From NCBI GenBank assembly GCA_963825615.1, contig CAWGTV010000001.1:1116001-1180000 (forward strand): DNA of 64,000 nt, in the 5' to 3' direction. The notes beneath the pieces were generated by a model. It saw only the letters and a list, made by a program, of their open reading frames with translations, made no database searches and was not told the DNA's origin. Shown here in pieces: positions 25,237 through 35,319 of this stretch; within the stretch, counting starts at the first letter, position 1; every line of letters begins with the position of its first letter. This DNA comes from JAHEDT01 sp963825615. GTDB lineage: Bacteria > Desulfobacterota > Desulfuromonadia > Desulfuromonadales > BM103. A program made the position numbers and the translations under genes.

Positions 25237-26304
25237 TCAGCGTTTCTGAGCCGGCAGGTATTGCTCGAAGGATTTCTTGTCGAGTGCGCAGCGATAGGCT
25301 TCCTCGCCGTTGATATGCTTGGCCTTGAGCAGTTCCAGGATGTGCTGATCCATCAGTTGCATGCCGTCGCCCTTGGCGGTCTGCATGATTGACGGCACCT
25401 GGAAGGTCTTGCCCTCGCGGATCAGGTTGGCAACGGCGGCGTTGCAGATCAGGATTTCCAGAGCCGCAACACGCCCCTTGCCGTCGGCCTTGCGCAGCAA
25501 CTGCTGGCAGATAACCCCCTTGAGGCTTTCACCGAGCATGGTCCGTACCTGCTCCTGGGCGTCCTTGGGGAAGGCATCGATGATGCGGTCGATGGTTTTC
25601 GGCGCCGAGTTGGTGTGCAGGGTACCGAACACCAGGTGGCCGGTCTCGGCAGCGGTCATCGCCAGGGAGATCGTCTCCAGATCGCGCATCTCGCCGACCA
25701 GGATGACATCCGGGTCTTCGCGCAGGGCGGCGCGCAGGGCATTGGCAAAGGATTGCGAATGCTGACCGATCTGGCGCTGGTTGAGGAGCGACTGCTGGTT
25801 TTCATGGATAAACTCGAGCGGGTCCTCGAGGGTCAGGATATGCTCGCGGCGGGTCTTGTTGATCAGGTCGATCATCGCCGCCAGGGTGGTCGACTTGCCG
25901 CTGCCGGTTGGACCGGTGACCAGCACCAGCCCTTTTTTCAGCTTGGTCAGCTTGCGGATGCCCTCCGGCAGGCCGAGCTGGTCGGCGGTCAGAATCTTGG
26001 TCGGGATGATCCGGAACACCGCAGCGACCCCGCGGTGGGTCTCCATCAGGTTGCCACGAAAACGCGCCACTTCAGGCAAAGCATAGGCAAAATCGAGATC
26101 GCGCGTCTCTTCAAACTCTTCGCGCTGTTCTTCGGTCAGGATTTCGAAGAGCAGCCCGCGAGCCTGCTGGTCGGTCAGGGGAGGATAATTGAGCTTTTCC
26201 ATCTCGCCGTGCAGACGAAAAAGGGGCGGTGCCCCGGTGGAGATATGCAGGTCGCTGGCGCCCTGTTGCTTCATCATCTTGAACAGTGAATCGATTTTGG
26301 CCAT
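25237..26304 (-). CDS. pilT: Type IV pilus retraction ATPase PilT
   Basis: A 355-residue hexameric ATPase that depolymerises type IV pili. It shows the PilT N-terminal part (ASDLHISTGAPPLFRLHGEM), Walker A GPTGSGKST, Asp boxes (ILTLEDPLEFI, LREDPDVILVGEMRDLETI), the HL box HLVFGTLHTNSA and the AIRNLIRE-type C-terminal motif (here AVANLIREGK). The C-terminus is full length. GGGGAA before the ATG at 26304 defines the start, 19 codons inside the open frame. No other pilus genes are nearby. The PP-loop gene diverges from it. Confidence 0.94.
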   Translation of the reverse strand: MAKIDSLFKMMKQQGASDLHISTGAPPLFRLHGEMEKLNYPPLTDQQARGLLFEILTEEQREEFEETRDLDFAYALPEVARFRGNLMETHRGVAAVFRIIPTKILTADQLGLPEGIRKLTKLKKGLVLVTGPTGSGKSTTLAAMIDLINKTRREHILTLEDPLEFIHENQQSLLNQRQIGQHSQSFANALRAALREDPDVILVGEMRDLETISLAMTAAETGHLVFGTLHTNSAPKTIDRIIDAFPKDAQEQVRTMLGESLKGVICQQLLRKADGKGRVAALEILICNAAVANLIREGKTFQVPSIMQTAKGDGMQLMDQHILELLKAKHINGEEAYRCALDKKSFEQYLPAQKR

Positions 26305-26495
26305 GTTCTTCCCCGGAAACTCTGGATCGCGGGCATTAGTTCCCCGTAAAACGTCGCTCATTCTGGCAGATGGCCCTTTTCATTGTCAAGCTCAATGGCT
26401 CCCGGGGCAGACTGGATTCGAGCTTGATATCCGGGGTAACATCATGGTATCAACCCACGGTTCAAGAAACCGCTGGAAATAAGGGAGAAATGATT

Positions 26496-27470
26496 ATGAG
26501 CAGAGCCCTGGGACTCCTCTCGGGAGGGCTGGACAGCAGTCTGGCCGCTTTATGTCTCAAGCGCCAGGGGGTCGACGTCACTGCCATTGCTTTCGTCACA
26601 CCGTTCTTCGGCAGCAGCAAAGCAGAATACGCCGCCCGCCAGATGGAGATCCCCCTGATCGTCGAAGACATCAGCAAGGTCCATCTGGACATGGTGAAAA
26701 ATCCCCGTTACGGCTACGGCAAGAATATGAACCCCTGCATCGACTGCCATGCCATGATGTTCCGCCTGGCCGGCGAGATCATGGTCGAGCGCGGCTTCGA
26801 TTTTCTCTTTTCCGGAGAAGTTCTCGGCCAGCGCCCGATGAGCCAGAATGCCAACGCACTGCGCTCGGTGGCCAACTATTCCGGACATCCGGAGCGCATT
26901 CTCAGGCCTTTGAGTGCCCGGCTCCTGCCGATCACCCCCATGGAAGAGCAGGGACTGGTCGACCGCGATCAGCTGCTCGACATCCAGGGGCGCTCACGCA
27001 AGCCCCAGGAAGCGCTCGCCAGAAGATGGGGTCTGACGGATTTCCCCTCCTCGGGGGGCGGTTGTCTGTTGACCGAGATCCATTTTTCCGACCGGTTGCG
27101 CGACCTCATCAGCCACCAGCCCGATTGCACGGTCGAGGATGTCGAGCTGCTCAAGATCGGTCGCCAGTTCCGCCTTTCCGAACGGGCCAAGCTGACTCTC
27201 GGCCGGCACCAGCAGGACAACGAAGCCATCCGCGCAGCAGCTGACACGTCGCACATCCTGCTGCGCGCCCTTGGCGTGCAAGGGCCCGTAGGGCTGGTGA
27301 CCGGGCAGGCAAACGAAGATGACCTGCAGACTGCCGGGGCCATTGTCGCGTCCTACGGCAAGGGCAAAGATCAGACCGAGATCGAAATTCTGGCAGAAAC
27401 CCCGGACGGAGAGAAGCGTTTCGTCGTTGCCCCCATGGCGAGGGACCAATCACAGGAGAAACTCGTCTGA
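26496..27470 (+). CDS. PP-loop ATPase, ThiI/MnmA-like tRNA thiolation protein
   Basis: A 324-residue protein with the PP-loop ATP-pyrophosphatase motif SGGLDS at 9-14. A CxxC pair (NPCIDCHAMM) follows, then SGEVLGQRPMSQN, matching the AANH-type sulfur-transfer enzymes that adenylate tRNA uridines (ThiI, MnmA and kin). A further domain (SSGGGCLLTEIHFSDRL ...) is typical of delta-proteobacterial homologues often labelled thiouridylase or tRNA methyltransferase-like. I cannot say which nucleotide it modifies. Two ATGs compete; the one at 26496 is eight bases from GGGAG and is chosen. It ends at a bidirectional terminator facing groL. Confidence 0.78.
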   Translation: MSRALGLLSGGLDSSLAALCLKRQGVDVTAIAFVTPFFGSSKAEYAARQMEIPLIVEDISKVHLDMVKNPRYGYGKNMNPCIDCHAMMFRLAGEIMVERGFDFLFSGEVLGQRPMSQNANALRSVANYSGHPERILRPLSARLLPITPMEEQGLVDRDQLLDIQGRSRKPQEALARRWGLTDFPSSGGGCLLTEIHFSDRLRDLISHQPDCTVEDVELLKIGRQFRLSERAKLTLGRHQQDNEAIRAAADTSHILLRALGVQGPVGLVTGQANEDDLQTAGAIVASYGKGKDQTEIEILAETPDGEKRFVVAPMARDQSQEKLV

Positions 27471-27516
27471 ATGTTCAGCTTTATATTCCGACGCGCGATC
27501 TCAACATGTCAGGCAT

Positions 27517-27553
27517 AAAAAAAGCTCCCCGGTCAACCGGGGAGCTTTTTTTC
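27517..27553. terminator. Bidirectional terminator between PP-loop gene and groL
   Basis: A 12-bp perfect stem (27521-27532 with 27537-27548, loop TCAA), flanked by A-run and T-run so that both strands have a U-tract. Confidence 0.9.
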
Positions 27554-27573
27554 TGGAGCTGGAAAGACAGGCT

Positions 27574-29229
<1,656 letters not shown>

Positions 29230-29266
29230 TTCTATCTATCCTCCTTGTCAGTCGGGGTAATGTGTC

Positions 29267-29554
29267 TTATTCGACGACGCCGAGGACGTCGTCCTCACGC
29301 ATCATCAGATATTCCTTGCCGTCGATCTTGATGTCGGTGCCGGCGTACTTGCCGAACAGCACCTTGTCGCCAACCTTGACATCAAGGGGCATGATCTTGC
29401 CGTCTTCGGTCGTCTTGCCCTTGCCAACGGCAATGACATTGCCCTGCTGGGGCTTTTCCTTGGCGGAATCGGGGATGATGATGCCGGCGGCCGTTTTGGT
29501 CTCCTCCTCGAGACGTTCTACGATGATCCGGTCATGCAAAGGTCTGATTTTCAT
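29267..29554 (-). CDS. groS: Co-chaperonin GroES (10 kDa)
   Basis: A 95-residue GroES with MKIRPLHDRIIVERLEEETKTAAGIIIPDSAKEKP (given here only as recognisable family blocks: LHDRIIVERLE and GIIIPDSAKEKPQ), the mobile loop and the closing LMMREDDVLGV. It caps the GroEL chamber. GAAAGGAG lies before the start. It is the first gene of the heat-shock operon, about 80 bp downstream of the CIRCE operator. Confidence 0.98.
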   Translation of the reverse strand: MKIRPLHDRIIVERLEEETKTAAGIIIPDSAKEKPQQGNVIAVGKGKTTEDGKIMPLDVKVGDKVLFGKYAGTDIKIDGKEYLMMREDDVLGVVE

Positions 29555-29633
29555 GTTGTGTGCTCTCCTTTCCTAAAAAAGATCTGGGTATAGGTCCACT
29601 TGTTTGTCCTGAGATCCGATCTGGATAATCAAG

Positions 29634-29660
29634 TTAGCACTCAAGGCCATAGAGTGCTAA
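29634..29660. promoter_or_regulatory. CIRCE operator of groSL
   Basis: A perfect CIRCE: TTAGCACTC, nine bases, GAGTGCTAA. It binds the heat-shock repressor HrcA (established for this element), so groSL here is expected to be HrcA-controlled. Confidence 0.97.
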
Positions 29661-29671
29661 AAGCAGGCCTA

Positions 29672-29699
29672 AATATAATCAGCCTCCCGAGATTGTCAA
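29672..29699 (-). promoter_or_regulatory. Sigma-70 promoter of groSL
   Basis: Reading the minus strand: -35 TTGACA (29699-29694), 16-base spacer, -10 TATATT (29677-29672). The CIRCE operator begins 12 bases downstream, where HrcA would cover the start of transcription. Confidence 0.8.
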
Positions 29700-29792
29700 G
29701 GCATTTCCAGAAAAAATTTCAGAATAAAACGGAATTGTCTGCCGGGGGAGGGATCGCGTCCGTCGACTTGACGTCTCAACCTGCGGGTGAGA

Positions 29793-30107
29793 TCAGTTCT
29801 GCAGGGACTTCAGCAGCTCGTTGGCGAGCGCCACCGCGATATCGTCGGCCAGCTTGATACGCTCTGCATCAAGGGAGAAACGATCGAACCAGTTGATCAG
29901 GGTCGCAGCATCAGCCAAAGACTTGACGACCACCTCGTCCTGAAGTTTTTCACCAAGCTGATCCGCCAGGGATTGGGCGCACTGCACAGAGATTGTGCCG
30001 GCACGTACGCGCCGGTCACCACGCCTAGCGTGAGACGGGCCTGGGCCGGGCTTGACATCATCAGCCTCAAAAGGAGCAGGGAGTTGGCAATAGAGGTGTT
30101 TGTTCAT
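29793..30107 (-). CDS. Hypothetical protein
   Basis: A 104-residue protein, cytoplasmic by appearance. The first 35 residues are Pro/Gly/Arg-rich (FEADDVKPGPGPSHARRGDRR) and the rest is helical and acidic (SLADQLGEKLQDEVVVKSLADAATL). No family recognised. In-frame starts at 30131 (GTG), 30122 and 30107 compete and none has a strong ribosome-binding site. It lies between groSL and arsS on the same strand, 116 bp after arsS in transcription order. Confidence 0.5.
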   Translation of the reverse strand: MNKHLYCQLPAPFEADDVKPGPGPSHARRGDRRVRAGTISVQCAQSLADQLGEKLQDEVVVKSLADAATLINWFDRFSLDAERIKLADDIAVALANELLKSLQN

Positions 30108-30245
30108 GACAGGTTTCAGCATCCTCTTCACTCTTACACTGTACTGTCAATCTTGTTGCCAAGGCTCCTTTCAGCCGCATAAACGACGAAACCTCCCGGG
30201 AAGCCGGAAGGTTTCAGACGCTGGTGACCACGGGCAGAATCGACC

Positions 30246-31202
30246 TTATGCCACCAGGGCGCCGCCGCAGGAAGAACCACAACCGGCGGTGCAGCCGAAA
30301 CAGTGCTCACCGGTGACGATGATGCGCCCCTGCAGTTGGGCGGCATCAAGATCATCAATATGCTTCGGCAGGTCGCCGGACAAGGCGAGACCCAGCACGC
30401 TGTTGAAGTCACAGTCGGATAGAGAGCCGTCCCAGGCCACGCAGATCTGGTGGCGGCACATCAGCCCGATCAGGGTCTCGCGGTTGAAACTGTCTTCCAG
30501 CAGGGCTTGGTAATGTTCTGCCTGCCCATCCCGCTGCAGATCAAGGAGGAATCTTCCCATCGGCATGTTGGTGATCGTCAGCAAGCGGGTGAACTCGACA
30601 TCGAAACGCTCTTTGAGCTCCCGCCGGTAAGCCTCTTCCAGGGTTGCCTGATCAGGGGGGAGAAAAGCCCCGCCGGGATTGTAGACCAGGTTCAGCGGCA
30701 AGTCCGGCTGCCGGCCATAACCGAGGCCATTGAGGCGGCGCAGCGCCGCGATGCTGCGTTTATAAACACCACTGCCACGCTGCTTATCGACATTATCGTC
30801 GAGATAACAGGGGAGAGACGCCACCAGGTGGACGCCACGACTGGCCAAAAACTCAGGGGTGTCAGCCTGTCCGGCTTCGAAAAAAACCGTGAGATTGGTT
30901 CGCACCTGCACCAGGTGCCCGGACTCGCGTAGGAGGTCTACAAACGGCCTGAAGCAGGGGTTGAGCTCGGGAGCGCCGCCGGTCAGGTCGACCCGAGCCT
31001 CAGGCAGGGCGACCGCCAGGCGCAAGACACTCTGCATCGTGTCCCAAGTCATGATCTCGGGGCGCTTCGGCGTCGCTTCGACATGACAATGACGACAACT
31101 CAAATTGCAGAGCAGGCCGAGATTGACCTGAATCGTCTGCACCGCTGCACTCTTCAGTTCAGTACCAAGGACCTGGCGGACAGACTGAGAAAAGTTATCC
31201 AT
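30246..31202 (-). CDS. arsS: ArsS-type radical SAM protein
   Basis: A 318-residue radical SAM enzyme. The cluster motif CNLSCRHCH has Cys 32, 36 and 39. The C-terminal half is the DUF3641 domain of the arsenosugar-biosynthesis family ArsS (LNLVYNPGGAFLPPDQATLE, LLTITNMPMGRFLLDL, and the late Cys pairs EHCFGCTAGCGSSCGG). ArsS joins a deoxyadenosyl group to dimethylarsinous acid in cyanobacteria; delta-proteobacterial homologues are not characterised. GGAG precedes the ATG at 31202. No arsM methyltransferase accompanies it here, so the function is open. Confidence 0.82.
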   Translation of the reverse strand: MDNFSQSVRQVLGTELKSAAVQTIQVNLGLLCNLSCRHCHVEATPKRPEIMTWDTMQSVLRLAVALPEARVDLTGGAPELNPCFRPFVDLLRESGHLVQVRTNLTVFFEAGQADTPEFLASRGVHLVASLPCYLDDNVDKQRGSGVYKRSIAALRRLNGLGYGRQPDLPLNLVYNPGGAFLPPDQATLEEAYRRELKERFDVEFTRLLTITNMPMGRFLLDLQRDGQAEHYQALLEDSFNRETLIGLMCRHQICVAWDGSLSDCDFNSVLGLALSGDLPKHIDDLDAAQLQGRIIVTGEHCFGCTAGCGSSCGGALVA

Positions 31203-31457
31203 AAAAACTCCAATGGTTATCACGAATCTCTATTGCTGTTCAATATAACCCAGACCGCCGCTGCAGGTAAATCTCGGCGCTTGCTTAAACCATAAAAACC
31301 ACGCAAAAAAGTTGAGACCCGGCTATCTACCAAGATAAGCAGGCGTCAATGAGAAGCCTCTTGCAGGAATCAGGCTTGCTGTTTAATCATTAAGACACCC
31401 GGTGAACCGTTCAGCCGATGCGGATTTTACAACCTCGCCAAGCAAGGCAACAAAAAA

Positions 31458-31487
31458 CCAAGGGACGGCAAGTTCGCCGCCCCTTGG
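31458..31487 (-). terminator. Terminator after the DUF4139 gene
   Basis: A 12-bp stem with one mismatch (31458-31469 with 31476-31487, loop AAGTTC), followed on the minus strand by TTTTTTG. Confidence 0.85.
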
Positions 31488-31517
31488 TCATGACGGGTCC
31501 CGTTGTACTCCAAGCTG

Positions 31518-32961
31518 CTAGTATTTCACCTCGACGCGATAGGTCAGAACCGCCTCCCCCTTGGCCGGCACCTTGATCTTCCAGAGCGCGGTATCGGCGG
31601 CCGCCTTGGCGTGGGGGTGACTCTCCTGCAGCATGCGCCAGTCACCCGGCACCGGTTCGGAAACCGTCACCGTGACCGCTTCCTCCTTGGCATTTTTCAG
31701 CCTGATCTCGTAGGCGCTCTCGAAGCGGTAGTTGTAGCGGCCGTCACCGCCCAGCTTACGGAAATCCGTCTGCTTGCGGTCGGCGGTCACATCGAAGGCG
31801 TCACCCAGCTTGAGCCGCACCGTTTCGTTCTCCGGGGTGTGATCGATGCGGTCTTCACCGACAAACTGCGGGTGCCCCTGCTGGTCCTGCTTGTAGACCC
31901 GCACCACCCCTTTCGGCAACGGCATGCCGAGATTGTCCTGTTTGCGATTGTCGAACTCGACGAAGACCCCGACCTTGAGTTTCTCCCCCAAATCCCCTTG
32001 CTGGCCGCGATAATAATAAGGGCTGCCCTGCAGTCGGAACTCCTTGTCGATGGCAACCCCGGCGGCATTGAGCAGGGCAACCTGTTTGGTCTGGTTGTCG
32101 CGAATCGTGGTCGGCCGCTGCAGGGTGTAGAGGTGATACTCGAACAGCCCCTCTTCTTTCATCTGCGGTGCAGCCGCCTTGGCCATGGTGGCTTCCAGCA
32201 TGACATCACCGCGGAACTGTATTTCCTCGCGGACCCGATTGACGTCTCCCGCCACCAGCTGCAGCAGAGCGTTGCCGTAGGTCGTGCCGCTCTGGTTGGT
32301 CAAGGTCACCCAGCCCGACAGGTCCACGGCCGTGTCCTCCCGGTTCAGTTCGGCGACATAATCGGCGCGCCAGCCGAGACCACCGGTCAGATAGCTGAGC
32401 TCCATGGTCTGCGGTCCGGCCTTGGCATTATCGAGGGCAACCACCAGGGTTGGACGGTCGCGCAGGTTTTCCGGCACATCGGGAAAAACCAAGTCGTCCG
32501 GGCACCCCGGTTTCTATGCGCTCGCCAACCTGCAGCACGACACCGTCGTTAGCCGCCAGCACCCGGGCCGTTTCAAAACGGTCTTCACCGCTTTCCGGGT
32601 GCGTGCGCACCAGTTGAACCTCTTTGCCGACATACTTTTCCAGCAGTTTGCGCGGCGTCAGCAGGTCGAAATCGAAGTTCTGCTCCACAATCGACAGGCT
32701 GCCGGGATGGGTCAGGTTGCGCAGCAGTGCGGTCTCAGGACGAATCCGCGCGCTCACCTCGCGCAGGGCCAGATCGATCGTCCCGTACGGCAAAGTCACC
32801 TGGCGCTGGTCGCGCACCAGGGCCAGGTCCTCGTTGTAGATGGTCACTGCCACTTCCTTCTGGTCAGCCAGGGTGCTGACGATTTCATCAGCGGAGGCAA
32901 CCGAGCCCAGCAACCAGACGGGTCCACAGAACAAGCTTAAAACAATAATCCATCGCATCAT
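31518..32961 (-). pseudogene. DUF4139 domain protein, disrupted by a frameshift
   Basis: The two halves of one exported protein read in different frames. The N-terminal part (32961 to about 32493) has a signal peptide (WIIVLSLFCGPVWLLGSVASA) and a mucoidy-inhibitor-like beginning (EVAVTIYNEDLALVRDQRQV). The C-terminal part (about 32491 to 31518) has the DUF4139 domain (LSYLTGGLGWRADYVAELNRE, FRLQGSPYYYRGQQGD, VRVYKQDQQG). The break lies at CTTGG near 32491-32492; removing one base joins them as ...VPGRLVFPDVPENLRDRP and gives 480 residues, the normal size. AAGGAGG precedes the ATG at 32961. A sequencing error or a true inactivation cannot be told apart here. Family role: envelope-associated, unknown. 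Confidence 0.82.
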
Positions 32962-32998
32962 GAATGCCTCCTTGGCTTTATTTCGAATGGCCACAATT

Positions 32999-33102
32999 TT
33001 AACGCAAAGGCGCAAAGATTAAAGAGCTAGACGCAAAGAAAACCTACAAAGAGGGAGCCCCTTTACGCCTTGATTGATCTTTCTTTGCGTCTTTAGCGTT
33101 AA
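32999..33102. repeat. Interspersed hairpin repeat, family 1, copy B
   Basis: A 104-bp imperfect inverted repeat: 5' arm TTAACGCAAAGGCGCAAAGA, 3' arm TTTGCGTCTTTAGCGTTAA. It occupies the gap between the helicase gene and the start region of the DUF4139 gene. Confidence 0.65.
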
Positions 33103-33125
33103 GCAGTTTGTTTTGAAATGATTCT

Positions 33126-35318
33126 TCAGGCAGGCTCTAGCCCAGCGAACTTGACGAGCAGTTTCTTCGGGCCGAAACGGTGGAAATACACCGTGACCTT
33201 CTGGTTGTCCCCCTGCCCTTCGATGCGGCGTACGGTGCCGATGCCGAACTTGAGGTGGCGAACCTGCAGACCGATCCGCAAACCCTCTTCGGCATCGGGA
33301 ACGATACGCACTTCATCGTCATCGATAAAGGGTTCCGCCTCGGGAAAATCAGGGTCAGCCTGGTCAAAAAGCGAGGCCAGGTTATGGCTGGCCGGTTTGT
33401 GCAGGCCGGTCGCTGACGGCCGGTCGAGAAGGTGTGCGGGGATTTCGGCGAGGAACCGGCTCGGCGGGTTGAACTGGTAGTCGCCGAAAATGCGCCGCCT
33501 GCGGGCGTGGGTCAGGTAAAGCTTGTCCATGGCGCGGGTCATGCCGACGTAGCAGAGGCGGCGCTCCTCTTCGAGCTCCTCGCGTCCCTCGGCCGAACGA
33601 CTGTGCGGGAAAAGCTCTTCTTCCATGCCCGCCATGAACACCACCGGAAACTCGAGCCCCTTGGCGGCATGCAGGGTCATCAGGGTGACCCGGTCGAGAC
33701 TCGGATCGTGGGAATCGAGATCGGTGATCAGGGCAACCTGCTCGAGGTATTCCTCCAACGTCCCTTCGCTGCCGAAATGCTCTTCCATGCCGGCCAGCAA
33801 TTGCTCCAGGTTATCCAGCCGGTTGCGCGCCTCTTCGGTTCGTTCCGCGCGCAGCTGCGGGCCGTAGCCGGTCTCTTCGACCAGTTCCGCGGTTAACTGG
33901 GGATAGGGCGTCGTTGCGGCACGCACCGTGAAATCATCAAGCAGGTCGGCAAAGGCCTTGACCTTGGTCGCCGCGGCGCCACTCAGTGCGCCGCGGTCCA
34001 TGGCCCGACGGCAGGCCGACAGGAAGCCCCCGGATTCAGCTTCAAAAGCCGCGATCTTGTTGACCGTGACGGCGCCGATGCCGCGCGCCGGGACATTGAC
34101 GATCCGTCGCGCCGAGACCGAATCGGCCGGATTGCTGATGATGCGCAGGTAGGCCAGGATGTCCTTAATCTCCAGGCGCGAATAGAATTTCACCCCGCCG
34201 AACATCACGTAAGGAAGCCCCTCGTTGCGCAGCGCCTCCTCAATGACCCGCGACTGGGCGTTGGTACGATAAAAGACTGCAATATCTCTCAGCCGGCGGC
34301 CATCACGTTTCAGGCGGTTGATTTCCCCGGCCAGGTAACGGCCTTCCTCGAGATCGTCAGGAAGGGTCTCCAGCGTCACCCCTGCACCGGCGGCATTCTC
34401 CGTCCAGAGTTTCTTCACCTTGCGGCCGGTGTTGTGGGCGACCACGGCTCCGGCCGCGTCGAGGATGGTGCTGGTCGAGCGGTAGTTCTGCTCCAGCCGG
34501 ATCGTTTCGCAGCCGGGGTAGTCGCGCTCGAAGCCAAGGATGTTGCCAATCTCGGCACCGCGCCAGCGATAGATCGACTGGTCATCGTCACCGACCACGC
34601 ACAGGTTGCCATGTCCGGAGGCCAGCAGGTGGACCAGCCGGTACTGGACCTGGTTGGTGTCCTGGAATTCATCGACGAGCAGATAATGAAAACGCTGGCG
34701 GTACTTTTCCAGAACGGCCGGGTGCTCCTCGAGGAGCCGCACGGTCTGCATCAGGAGGTCGCCGAAGTCGAGGGCGTTGGCCTGTTGCAGGCGCTCCTGG
34801 TAAAGTGCGTAGATGCGCGTGATCTGGGCCGTCTGGTAATCGCCGTCGTCAAGCTGGTCGGGCCACAGGCCACGATTCTTGGCCCGGTCGATCGCGGCGG
34901 CCACCGCACGCGGCTTCAGGGTCTTCTCATCGATGCCGAGCTCCTGCAGGATGGTCTTGAGCAGGCGCTCCTGGTCCTGGTCGTCGTAAATGGTGAAGTT
35001 GCGTTGGAAGCCGAGGGCCTCGATCTCCTGGCGCAGGATCCGCACACAGGCGGCATGGAAGGTGCTGACCCACAGTCCCTGAACATCGCCAAGCAACTCT
35101 TCAAGGCGCGCCTTCATCTCCCCGGCGGCCTTGTTGGTAAAGGTTACAGCCAGGATCTGCCAGGGGTCTACCTTGTACTTCTGGACCAGCCAGGCTATCC
35201 GGTGGGTCAGCGCCCGGGTTTTCCCTGAGCCCGCCCCGGCCAACAGCAAAAGCGGCCCGGAATCGTGCTGTACAGCCAGCTGCTGCATCGGGTTGAGTTG
35301 GTCAAGCAGGTCCGTCAA
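33126..35318 (-). CDS. UvrD/PcrA-type DNA helicase
   Basis: A 730-residue superfamily 1A 3'-5' helicase, standard length. Q-motif and Walker A LLAGAGSGKTRALTHRI, motif Ia TFTNKAA, motif II VDEFQDTN, motif III GDDDQSIYRWRGA, motif IV YRSTSTI, motif V LMTLHAAKGLEF and motif VI YVGMTRA are all intact, followed by a Tudor-like C-terminus (VRHLKFGIGTVRRIEGQGD). It unwinds DNA in repair and removes recombinase filaments. The start codon is TTG at 35318, seven bases after GAGGAA that lies inside the end of the CLC gene, so the two genes are coupled. Confidence 0.95.
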   Translation of the reverse strand: MTDLLDQLNPMQQLAVQHDSGPLLLLAGAGSGKTRALTHRIAWLVQKYKVDPWQILAVTFTNKAAGEMKARLEELLGDVQGLWVSTFHAACVRILRQEIEALGFQRNFTIYDDQDQERLLKTILQELGIDEKTLKPRAVAAAIDRAKNRGLWPDQLDDGDYQTAQITRIYALYQERLQQANALDFGDLLMQTVRLLEEHPAVLEKYRQRFHYLLVDEFQDTNQVQYRLVHLLASGHGNLCVVGDDDQSIYRWRGAEIGNILGFERDYPGCETIRLEQNYRSTSTILDAAGAVVAHNTGRKVKKLWTENAAGAGVTLETLPDDLEEGRYLAGEINRLKRDGRRLRDIAVFYRTNAQSRVIEEALRNEGLPYVMFGGVKFYSRLEIKDILAYLRIISNPADSVSARRIVNVPARGIGAVTVNKIAAFEAESGGFLSACRRAMDRGALSGAAATKVKAFADLLDDFTVRAATTPYPQLTAELVEETGYGPQLRAERTEEARNRLDNLEQLLAGMEEHFGSEGTLEEYLEQVALITDLDSHDPSLDRVTLMTLHAAKGLEFPVVFMAGMEEELFPHSRSAEGREELEEERRLCYVGMTRAMDKLYLTHARRRRIFGDYQFNPPSRFLAEIPAHLLDRPSATGLHKPASHNLASLFDQADPDFPEAEPFIDDDEVRIVPDAEEGLRIGLQVRHLKFGIGTVRRIEGQGDNQKVTVYFHRFGPKKLLVKFAGLEPA

Positions 35319-35319
35319 A

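Noticed and set aside
31503..32552. A 349-codon plus-strand frame opposite the DUF4139 gene
   Set aside because: Antisense shadow; the minus strand carries recognisable domain sequence and a terminator in the right direction.
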